NCBI GenBank assembly: GCA_004356415.1
Contig: SMWN01000006.1
Span: forward strand, 1 to 5,971
From: Gammaproteobacteria bacterium
GTDB lineage: Bacteria; Pseudomonadota; Gammaproteobacteria; Eutrophobiales; Eutrophobiaceae
Direction: 5' to 3'
DNA length: 5,971 nt
This document shows positions 1-5,175 of this stretch, one piece after another (within the stretch, counting starts at the first letter, position 1; each line of letters opens with the position of its first letter). A program made the position numbers and the translations under genes. Under the pieces are notes generated by a model. The model was not told the DNA's origin. It saw only the letters and a list, made by a program, of their open reading frames with translations, and ran no database searches.

Positions 1-690
1 ATGGCACATCTTAATGTAGTTGGTATCGATTGCCATATTGGATCACAAATTATTGGTATGGCCCCTTTCATGGATGCACTTGACCGTTTATTGGAAATTG
101 TACAGAAAATTGAGGCAGCGGGGATTGTATTCCAGCATATTAATATAGGCGGTGGTTTAGGTATTCGTTACCAGGATGAAAACCCTCCATCAGCACAGGA
201 GTATGCGGAGTGTGTATGTAAAAAATTTGCAGGTACGACATATGAGCTAATCCTTGAGCCTGGTCGAAGTATTGTCGGCAATGCGGGGGTGTTGCTAACA
301 CAGCTTGAATTTTTGAAGGAAACAGCAAAGCGAAATTTTGCTGTCGTCGATGCTGCCATGAATGATTTGTTGCGGCCTTCCTTATACAGTGCTTGGCATG
401 ATATTTTACCTTTGACAGAACAAAAAGTTGAAGCTGAAAAACAATACGATATCGTCGGACCAATTTGTGAAACCGGAGATTTTCTGGGTAAAGAACGACA
501 ATTGACTTTACAACAGGGAGATTTATTGGCCGTGTTATCAGTAGGTGCCTATGGGTTTACCATGGCATCGACATACAATTCACGTCCGAAAGTATGTGAA
601 GTGATGGTGGATGGAGATGAGGTTTTTGAGATTAGGAAGAGGGAGACGGTTGAGGATTTGTTTAAGGGGGAGAGTTTGTTACCTGGTTGA
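1..690 (+). CDS. lysA: Diaminopimelate decarboxylase, C-terminal part (5' end outside window)
   Basis: This PLP-dependent enzyme (fold type III, alanine racemase-like barrel plus beta domain) decarboxylates meso-diaminopimelate to L-lysine, the last step of lysine synthesis, in the cytosol. Counting residues from the first codon of the window, I see HIGSQ at 12-16, the glycine-rich GGGLGIRY at 50-57, EPGRS at 86-90, CETGDF at 156-161 (the Cys and Glu that the partner subunit contributes to the active site in this family) and GAYGF at 182-186, whose Tyr contacts the cofactor. The protein ends normally with GESLLPG. The ATG at position 1 is an internal Met: family members are about 415-420 residues, so roughly 185 N-terminal residues, including the PLP-binding lysine, lie upstream. 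No dapF follows; the next gene is convergent. The last 90 bases contain only three C residues, an odd composition discussed under findings. Confidence 0.96.
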   Translation: MAHLNVVGIDCHIGSQIIGMAPFMDALDRLLEIVQKIEAAGIVFQHINIGGGLGIRYQDENPPSAQEYAECVCKKFAGTTYELILEPGRSIVGNAGVLLTQLEFLKETAKRNFAVVDAAMNDLLRPSLYSAWHDILPLTEQKVEAEKQYDIVGPICETGDFLGKERQLTLQQGDLLAVLSVGAYGFTMASTYNSRPKVCEVMVDGDEVFEIRKRETVEDLFKGESLLPG

Positions 691-740
691 TTAGTTTTTA
701 GTTCTGCTTGGTTCAATTGTGTTTTTTAATAATTGTTTTT
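601..740 (-). terminator. Candidate Rho-dependent termination zone for leftward cysDNC transcripts
   Basis: By hand count, plus-strand 601-740 holds 46 G and only 6 C, with no C at all between 601 and 646. RNA made leftward from cysNC would therefore be C-rich and G-poor over about 140 nt, with many pyrimidine-C steps, which is the known composition of Rho loading (rut) sites. The zone lies about 120 nt past the cysNC stop and covers the antisense of the lysA 3' end, where read-through would collide with lysA transcription. The assignment rests on composition and position only; drift in lysA codon use could give the same skew. Confidence 0.3.
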
Positions 741-748
741 GCCCTGCA

Positions 749-794
749 CGGCGAGTACCTTCTTTTTGGGCATGCAAAAAGAAGGTACTCGCCG
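749..794. repeat. Perfect 20-bp inverted repeat with 6-nt loop between convergent genes
   Basis: Left arm 749-768 (starts CGGCGAGTACC, ends CTTTTTG) is exactly complementary to right arm 775-794 (starts CAAAAAGAAGG, ends CTCGCCG); the loop 769-774 is GGCATG. The outer half of each arm is GC-rich and the inner half is an A/T block. It lies between the lysA stop and the cysNC stop, so it could act as a bidirectional barrier or RNA 3'-end stabiliser. No T-run follows either arm, so it is not a standard intrinsic terminator. Its length and perfection suggest a REP- or MITE-like dispersed repeat, but only one copy is visible here. Confidence 0.85.
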
Positions 795-858
795 GTCAAA
801 GGCGAAATATTACTTAACAGTTAGTAACAACTTAGAGGATGATTAACAGCTAAAGGAT

Positions 859-2784
859 CTAAATTACTTCCTTCTCCCTCAACATCTCAACCACCTTCTC
901 AGTACATGCATCAATAGAGTCTTGATCCGTAGCCAAAACCAGATCAGCATTCTCCGGTGCTTCATAGGGGAACGAAACGCCTGGCAAAGTCCCTGTCTCA
1001 ACGTTTTCTTCTGCAGCATAAAGACCACTGGGATCTCTTTGTTTACAAATTTCCAGTGGCGGATTCAGGTAGACAATAAAACAATTATCCTTGCCAATGG
1101 TTTCCAGTGCGTGTTCGCGTGATTCCTGATCTGGTGCGACAAAAGCGCCACAACATATCAAACCTGAGTCATTTAGGTGTTTTGCGATGTAAACACTACG
1201 GCGCAGGTTCTCTACACGACCTTCCTTATCGTGTGCCAGATCTTTACTAATTCCGAGACGCATGGCCTTACCATCGAGTACTGTGCTGACTCTCCCCATA
1301 TCGAACAGGCGGCGTTCCAGTGCATGTGCCAGTGTGGTTTTACCTGAACCGGATAATCCAATAAACAGCACGGTAACCGGCTTCTGTCCATAACGTGCAG
1401 CTCTTTCTTCTCTGGTGACATGACTAACAGAATCTCGGTGTTGATATGCTGCCCTTGTTGTTTCTTCTTTCTGATCATCTTTTTGGGCATCGACAATCAT
1501 GCCCGCACCGATGGTGACATTACTGAGCCGGTCCACAATAATGAATGTCCCCGTGTTGCGATTCATCTTGTAACTGTCAAAACAAATTGCCTGATCCAGG
1601 TGAATTTCACAACGTCCGATTTCATTTAACTGCAATGATGGGGACAGTTCCTCTTTCAGGGTGTTCACATCAATCTTGTATTTCAGCGTTGAGATGTGAC
1701 CACTGACATTCTTGTTTGTGTGTTTGAAATCGTATTGTGTGCCGGGGAACATTGGCTTGTCTATCATCCATACGACAGTGGCTTCAAACTTGTCCTGCAC
1801 GGAAGGCATATTATCGGTGTGAACCAAAATGTCCCCACGACTGATATCGATTTCATCTTCCAGCGTTAGTGTGATAGCCATTGGCGTGAAAGCCTGCTCC
1901 AATTCTTCATCATAAGTGACGATGGATTTTATTTTGCTGGTTTTTCCGGAAGGAAGTGCAGTGACGATATCGCCTTTATGAACAACACCGGAGGCTAATG
2001 TGCCACAATAACCGCGGAAGTTCAGATTGGGTCGATTAACATATTGCACCGGGAAACGCAGATCTACGTAATTGTGATCGGCGGCAATTTCTATGTTCTC
2101 TAAAATAGTCATTAATGCATCCCCGGAATACCAGGGAGTCTTGTCACTGATGTTGACGACGTTATCGCCATGCAGAGCTGATATCGGGATAAATCGACAA
2201 TCAGTCTGTTCCAAATTTTGGGCGAAATCGAGATAATCCTGCTGAATCCTGTCATACACATCCTTGTCGAAATCCACCAGATCCATTTTATTAATGGCAA
2301 CGATGACATGTTTGATACCCAGTAAAGAGGTAATAAAGCTATGGCGTCTGGTTTGAGTTAATATCCCATGGCGGGCATCGATCAGGATGATCGCCAGATC
2401 ACAGGTTGATGCGCCCGTCGCCATGTTGCGTGTGTATTGTTCGTGGCCGGGCGTATCGGCAATAATGAATTTACGTTTGGCGGTGGAGAAATAACGGTAC
2501 GCTACATCGATAGTGATGCCTTGTTCTCTTTCTGCCTGTAAACCATCTACCAGCAGAGATAAATCAAATTCACCTTCCGTCGTTCCTGATTTGATACTGT
2601 CAGCTTTAATCGCTTCCAATTGATCTTCGTAGATCAATTTTGAATCATGTAACAAGCGCCCGATCAGGGTACTTTTGCCATCGTCAACGCTGCCGCAGGT
2701 GAGCAATTTTAATAGCTCTTTTCGCTCGTGCTGTGCGAGATAGGCATCGATGTCTGTGCTGATTAAGTCGGATTGATGTGACAT
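859..2784 (-). CDS. cysNC: Bifunctional sulfate adenylyltransferase subunit 1 / APS kinase (CysN-CysC fusion)
   Basis: A 641-residue fusion. The N-terminal CysN part (about 1-433) is the EF-Tu-like GTPase that, with CysD, drives formation of adenylyl sulfate (APS) from ATP and sulfate. Its G motifs are GSVDDGKS 31-38, GIT 89-91, DTPGHE 110-115, NKMD 165-168 and SAL 202-204, followed by two beta-barrel domains. A charged linker (about 434-465) leads to the CysC APS kinase part, with P-loop GLSGSGKT at 476-483 and family features ENLRRS 525-530, RDPSGLY 583-589 and FPYEAPENADLVL 605-617. This kinase phosphorylates APS to PAPS in the cytosol. The usual kinase motif DGDNxR reads DGKAMR at 504-509. 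The start MSHQSDLIS is as I recall it in Pseudomonas-type CysN, which supports the chosen ATG, although no clear Shine-Dalgarno precedes it. It follows cysD after a 39-nt AT-rich gap, in one operon. The stop is TAG. Confidence 0.96.
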   Translation of the reverse strand: MSHQSDLISTDIDAYLAQHERKELLKLLTCGSVDDGKSTLIGRLLHDSKLIYEDQLEAIKADSIKSGTTEGEFDLSLLVDGLQAEREQGITIDVAYRYFSTAKRKFIIADTPGHEQYTRNMATGASTCDLAIILIDARHGILTQTRRHSFITSLLGIKHVIVAINKMDLVDFDKDVYDRIQQDYLDFAQNLEQTDCRFIPISALHGDNVVNISDKTPWYSGDALMTILENIEIAADHNYVDLRFPVQYVNRPNLNFRGYCGTLASGVVHKGDIVTALPSGKTSKIKSIVTYDEELEQAFTPMAITLTLEDEIDISRGDILVHTDNMPSVQDKFEATVVWMIDKPMFPGTQYDFKHTNKNVSGHISTLKYKIDVNTLKEELSPSLQLNEIGRCEIHLDQAICFDSYKMNRNTGTFIIVDRLSNVTIGAGMIVDAQKDDQKEETTRAAYQHRDSVSHVTREERAARYGQKPVTVLFIGLSGSGKTTLAHALERRLFDMGRVSTVLDGKAMRLGISKDLAHDKEGRVENLRRSVYIAKHLNDSGLICCGAFVAPDQESREHALETIGKDNCFIVYLNPPLEICKQRDPSGLYAAEENVETGTLPGVSFPYEAPENADLVLATDQDSIDACTEKVVEMLREKEVI

Positions 2785-2823
2785 GAATATAATGACCAGA
2801 TAAATAATCTTGAATAAATATTT

Positions 2824-3732
2824 TTAGAAATAACCTTCGCGTTTTTTCTTTTCCATCGAGCCTGATTGATCACTGTCGATCAGACGTCCCTGACGTTCTG
2901 AGGTGGTGGTAAGCAACATCTCCTGAATAATTTCAGGTAATGTGGTGGCCTCGGATTCCACTGCCCCCGTGAGTGGGTAGCAACCCAGCGTTCTAAAACG
3001 TACTGTCTTCATTTCCGGTTCCTGACCTTCTGCTAACGGCATACGATCATCATCTACCATAATGTCTATACCTTCATAGTTAACCACAGGGCGTGGTTTG
3101 GCGTAATACAAGGGAACAATGTCGATTTTGTTCAGATGGATATACTGCCAGATGTCCAGTTCGGTCCAGTTGGATAGTGGGAATACACGAATACTTTCCC
3201 CTTTATTAATCCTTCCATTGTACAAGTTCCATAATTCCGGACGCTGATTTTTGGGGTCCCAGCGATGATTCCTGTCTCTGAAAGAATACACACGTTCCTT
3301 GGCTCTGGATTTTTCTTCATCGCGACGGGCACCACCAAAGGCTGCGTCAAATTGATATTTGTTGAGTGCCTGTTTCAAGGCCTGGGTTTTCATGATGTCA
3401 GTGTGTTTCTGGCTGCCATGTGTAAAAGGGCCGATGCCGGCATCAACACCTTCCTGGTTGATGTAAACAATCAGATCCAGCCCAAGCTTTTTCATTTGCT
3501 GATCGCGAAACTCAATCATTTCACGAAATTTCCAGGTGGTGTCTATGTGCATCAGGGGAAATGGTAACTTCCCCGGATAGAAGGCCTTCAAGGCAAGATG
3601 CAGCATGACAGTCGAGTCCTTGCCGATCGAATAAAGCATCACAGGTTTGTCAAATTCAGCGGCGACTTCACGAATGATATAAATGCTTTCGGCTTCGAGC
3701 TGTTTGAGGTGCGTTAATTTATAATCTGTCAT
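2824..3732 (-). CDS. cysD: Sulfate adenylyltransferase subunit 2
   Basis: This is the catalytic subunit of the GTP-coupled ATP sulfurylase: it adenylates sulfate to APS, with CysN supplying GTP energy, as the first committed step of sulfate assimilation. It is an N-type ATP pyrophosphatase (PAPS-reductase-like fold). The PP-loop YSIGKDS lies at residues 34-40, HIDTTWKF at 62-69, the conserved GGARRDEEKSRAKER at 133-147, FPLSNWTELDIW at 184-195, FRTLGCYPLTGAVES at 246-260, and the lysine-rich tail ends KKKREGYF. The length of 302 residues equals the usual CysD length and no key motif is missing. The start ATG has only a weak AGAG ribosome-binding sequence about 10 nt upstream, and the ATG overlaps the stop of a short upstream frame (ATGA). 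It is first gene of the cysD-cysNC operon. Confidence 0.98.
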   Translation of the reverse strand: MTDYKLTHLKQLEAESIYIIREVAAEFDKPVMLYSIGKDSTVMLHLALKAFYPGKLPFPLMHIDTTWKFREMIEFRDQQMKKLGLDLIVYINQEGVDAGIGPFTHGSQKHTDIMKTQALKQALNKYQFDAAFGGARRDEEKSRAKERVYSFRDRNHRWDPKNQRPELWNLYNGRINKGESIRVFPLSNWTELDIWQYIHLNKIDIVPLYYAKPRPVVNYEGIDIMVDDDRMPLAEGQEPEMKTVRFRTLGCYPLTGAVESEATTLPEIIQEMLLTTTSERQGRLIDSDQSGSMEKKKREGYF

Positions 3733-3797
3733 GTAAAAATATCTCTGTTTGCTTTCCGCCCAGTGTACGTTCTGGATCTATCCTGCGCCTGCTTCAT
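3729..3797 (-). other. Possible 22-codon leader ORF overlapping the cysD start codon
   Basis: Reading leftward, an ATG at 3797-3795 opens a frame of 22 codons ending in TGA at 3731-3729, which shares two bases with the cysD ATG (ATGA overlap). The peptide begins MKQAQDRSRTYTGRK and ends ANRDIFT; it is hydrophilic and basic, with no Cys and no Met after the first, so it is not a cysteine-sensing attenuator peptide. It lacks a recognisable Shine-Dalgarno. Such overlaps can couple translation to the downstream gene, but a frame this short can also occur by chance. Confidence 0.2.
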
Positions 3798-3823
3798 GTT
3801 TGTGTGTAGGAAAAAGGCCGCAA

Positions 3824-3852
3824 AGTATAGTGCACCTGCTTTGCTAACCCAA
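3824..3852 (-). promoter_or_regulatory. Candidate sigma-70 promoter for cysD-cysNC
   Basis: On the minus strand TTGGGT (3852-3847), a 17-bp spacer and TATACT (3829-3824) make a reasonable -35/-10 pair, predicting transcription from about 3817 and a leader of about 85 nt before the cysD ATG. The -35 is weak, which would suit an activator-dependent promoter such as the CysB-controlled ones of enteric bacteria. No CysB site is claimed, because its consensus is too loose to judge by eye. Short inverted repeats overlap this promoter: AGGCCG 3815-3820 with CGGCCT 3860-3865, and GCAAAG 3820-3825 with CTTTGC 3839-3844. Confidence 0.35.
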
Positions 3853-4039
3853 GCACCAACGGCCTGATTATCAATAGATAAAAAGAATTAGGATATTCAT
3901 TTAGCTTACATGGTTCGACAACTATTACGATGAACACGGATATGCAAGTGCCACGACGACTGGGTGTCGTTGAGTGGTCAATCACTTAGTGCCTTGCTCT
4001 GGTGCCAAGCATGAGAGCATTAGGTATTGTGCATGGTAC
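3853..4039. other. Divergent intergenic stretch without recognised gene
   Basis: This lies between the candidate cysD promoter and the candidate methyltransferase promoter. I see only short inverted repeats: ACGAC 3956-3960 with GTCGT 3966-3970 around a TGGGT loop, and TGCTCT 3995-4000 with AGAGCA 4014-4019. The word GTGCC occurs three times between about 3947 and 4005. A 63-codon frame on the minus strand (3794-3985) has no family resemblance and crosses the cysD promoter, so it is not accepted as a gene. Confidence 0.5.
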
Positions 4040-4068
4040 TTGAATGTTTTGAATCTCAACATTATCTT
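4040..4068 (+). promoter_or_regulatory. Candidate sigma-70 promoter for the methyltransferase gene
   Basis: TTGAAT (4040-4045), a 17-bp spacer and TATCTT (4063-4068) predict a start near 4074, giving a short leader of about 24 nt that contains the ribosome-binding site. Each hexamer matches consensus at four of six positions, so this is plausible rather than certain. Confidence 0.35.
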
Positions 4069-4081
4069 ACCCAGAATTAAT

Positions 4082-4088
4082 AGAGGTG
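4082..4088 (+). promoter_or_regulatory. Ribosome-binding site that decides the methyltransferase start
   Basis: AGAGGTG is a good Shine-Dalgarno sequence placed 9 nt before the ATG at 4098. The in-frame GTG at 4086, which would add four residues, lies inside this sequence and has no ribosome-binding site of its own, so the ATG is preferred. Confidence 0.65.
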
Positions 4089-4097
4089 TCCCAAGGC

Positions 4098-4760
4098 ATG
4101 CAACGAATTACTGAACCTGAACTCATGAATGATGAAGCGCAGGCACGGGCCTACGCGCAGGCTAATTTTGATGAGCCGCATAATATGTTCATTCAAGCGT
4201 TCGATGAAGCCTTCCCAGAAATAGATGTAAGTGGTCACATACTTGATCTGGGTTGTGGGCCTGCTGACATTAGTATTCGTTTTGCCCAATCTTTTCCTGA
4301 TTGTGTAATAGATGGACTCGATGGTGCACCCCAAATGCTAGCACATGGGAAACTGGCAATACAAAAAGCACAACTGGAAGACAGAATTCATCTAATACTG
4401 GGTAGGCTACCCGGGGCCAGCTTGCCTGATGATCACTACGAGGTGATCATGAGTAATAGCTTGTTACACCATCTACACGAGCCTGATGTTTTATGGGAAA
4501 GCATAAAACAATTTGGTGTTTCCGGAAGTCGGGTTTTCATCATGGATTTGATGCGCCCTGAGTCAGAGCAAGTTGCCAGGGAATTTGTTGACCTCTACGC
4601 AAGTGGCGAACCTCAGGTTTTGAAGGATGATTTTTACCATTCCCTCTGCGCCGCATTTTTGCCGGAGGAGATTCAATCACAATTAGAATGCGCAGATTTG
4701 TCACATTTCAAGATTAAAGTCATCTCTGATCGCCATGTAATTGTGTTCGGAGTCTTATAA
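4098..4760 (+). CDS. Class I SAM-dependent methyltransferase, substrate unknown
   Basis: A 220-residue soluble protein with the Rossmann-like methyltransferase fold. Motif I, ILDLGCGPADISIRFA (48-63), binds S-adenosylmethionine; the acidic loop after the second strand is DGLDGAPQML (72-81), whose D75 would contact the ribose; GRLPGASLPDDHYEVIMSNSLLHHL (102-126) carries motifs II-III; FIMDLMRP (147-154) follows strand five. A distinctive N-terminal segment, RITEPELMNDEAQARAYAQANFDEPH (3-28), precedes the fold and probably caps the active site. The C-terminal part keeps DFYHSLCAAFLPEEI (178-192) and SDRHVIVFG (210-218). There is no signal peptide or membrane segment. I read it as one of the UbiE-like/Methyltransf_11 or _25 proteins but cannot name a substrate. 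It is transcribed alone, away from cysD and toward glnA; its stop sits one base before the first NtrC-like site of glnA. Confidence 0.85.
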   Translation: MQRITEPELMNDEAQARAYAQANFDEPHNMFIQAFDEAFPEIDVSGHILDLGCGPADISIRFAQSFPDCVIDGLDGAPQMLAHGKLAIQKAQLEDRIHLILGRLPGASLPDDHYEVIMSNSLLHHLHEPDVLWESIKQFGVSGSRVFIMDLMRPESEQVAREFVDLYASGEPQVLKDDFYHSLCAAFLPEEIQSQLECADLSHFKIKVISDRHVIVFGVL

Positions 4761-4761
4761 A

Positions 4762-4778
4762 TGCACTGATAGAGGGCA
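4762..4778 (+). promoter_or_regulatory. NtrC-like enhancer site, distal
   Basis: TGCACTGATAGAGGGCA matches the NtrC palindrome T-GCAC-N7-GTGC-A at all positions except one (GGGC instead of GTGC). Its centre (4770) is 30 bp, about three helical turns, from the next site, close to the spacing of the paired strong NtrC sites upstream of E. coli glnA. The flanks extend the palindrome (AAATGC 4759-4764 with GCATTT 4776-4781), so in RNA this could also form a weak terminator hairpin for the methyltransferase gene, whose stop codon it touches. Confidence 0.5.
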
Positions 4779-4791
4779 TTTTATATCAAAG

Positions 4792-4808
4792 CGCACCCTA
4801 TTTGTGCG
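4792..4808 (+). promoter_or_regulatory. NtrC-like enhancer site, proximal
   Basis: CGCACCCTATTTGTGCG contains an exact GCAC-N7-GTGC, the core of known NtrC binding sites, within a longer dyad. Centred at 4800, it is about 273 bp upstream of the predicted sigma-54 start of glnA, farther than the usual 100-140 bp, but enhancers of this class act by DNA looping. Confidence 0.65.
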
Positions 4809-4918
4809 TTTATTTGGGTCGCGTGATCTTTACCGCCCGATATTGACCCGCTGATGGTCATTCTGACGATGGCAAACCGTGGAATGGCAGCGAATGATCG
4901 AAATCTGTGCAGAATTAT

Positions 4919-4931
4919 TAAGTCATTGATA
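4919..4931 (-). promoter_or_regulatory. IHF binding-site match between enhancer and promoter
   Basis: On the minus strand TATCAATGACTTA fits WATCAANNNNTTR at every defined position. It lies between the NtrC-like sites and the sigma-54 promoter, where IHF-induced bending usually helps the activator reach the polymerase. It also covers the -35 hexamer of the upstream sigma-70-like promoter. Confidence 0.45.
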
Positions 4932-4955
4932 TATAGTGTTTAATCTTTTTATATT
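4926..4955 (+). promoter_or_regulatory. Candidate sigma-70 promoter of glnA (upstream)
   Basis: TTGATA (4926-4931), an 18-bp spacer and TATATT (4950-4955) predict a start near 4962, about 214 nt before the glnA ATG. A sigma-70 promoter upstream of the sigma-54 one is the known enterobacterial glnA arrangement (glnAp1/glnAp2). The region is AT-rich, so chance matches are likelier than elsewhere. Confidence 0.35.
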
Positions 4956-5046
4956 CTGTCAAAATCAGAGTTCATCATGATGATGTGCTGGTGGTTCCTG
5001 GTACCTCTATGTCACTTGGCAGAATTAAATTTGCATGTTTAATTAT

Positions 5047-5062
5047 TGGCATGTTAAATGCA
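5047..5062 (+). promoter_or_regulatory. Sigma-54 promoter of glnA
   Basis: TGGCATGTTAAATGCA has the invariant GG (5048-5049) and GC (5060-5061) with exactly 10 bp between them, and differs from TGGCACGNNNNTTGCA at two positions only. It predicts transcription from about 5073 and a leader of about 103 nt. Presence upstream of glnA, together with NtrC-like sites, makes nitrogen-limitation control very likely. Confidence 0.8.
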
Positions 5063-5175
5063 GAATCTTCGGTTCTAAAAACAATTATTAATTGGCCCGG
5101 CTGCGGCACAAGTATCAGGGGGGTCACAACCGCTTTCAAAAGCTAATCAGTCACGACATTGACGAGGAGAAAATA

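Noticed and set aside
1..3. ATG at the window edge as the lysA start
   Set aside because: The family has about 185 more residues upstream, including the cofactor-binding lysine, and the Met aligns to the interior of the protein.
691..740. T-runs after lysA as an intrinsic terminator
   Set aside because: T5 and T6 tracts are present but no GC-rich stem precedes them.
814..849. Short direct repeat TTAACAG at 814-820 and 843-849 downstream of cysNC
   Set aside because: Seven bases in AT-rich sequence is expected by chance and no further copies are present.
3794..3985. 63-codon minus-strand frame in the divergent intergenic region
   Set aside because: No family resemblance or ribosome-binding site, and it runs across the candidate cysD promoter.
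4086..4097. GTG start extending the methyltransferase by four residues
   Set aside because: The GTG lies inside the AGAGGTG ribosome-binding sequence that serves the ATG at 4098, and has no such sequence of its own.
4429..4450. 8-bp inverted repeat ATGATCAC/GTGATCAT inside the methyltransferase gene
   Set aside because: It encodes normal residues (DDHYEVIMS) between motifs of the fold; probably chance.
4977..5042. 21-codon frame (starting MMMCWWF) between the two glnA promoters
   Set aside because: No Shine-Dalgarno, it would be absent from the sigma-54 transcript, and its composition is not convincing.
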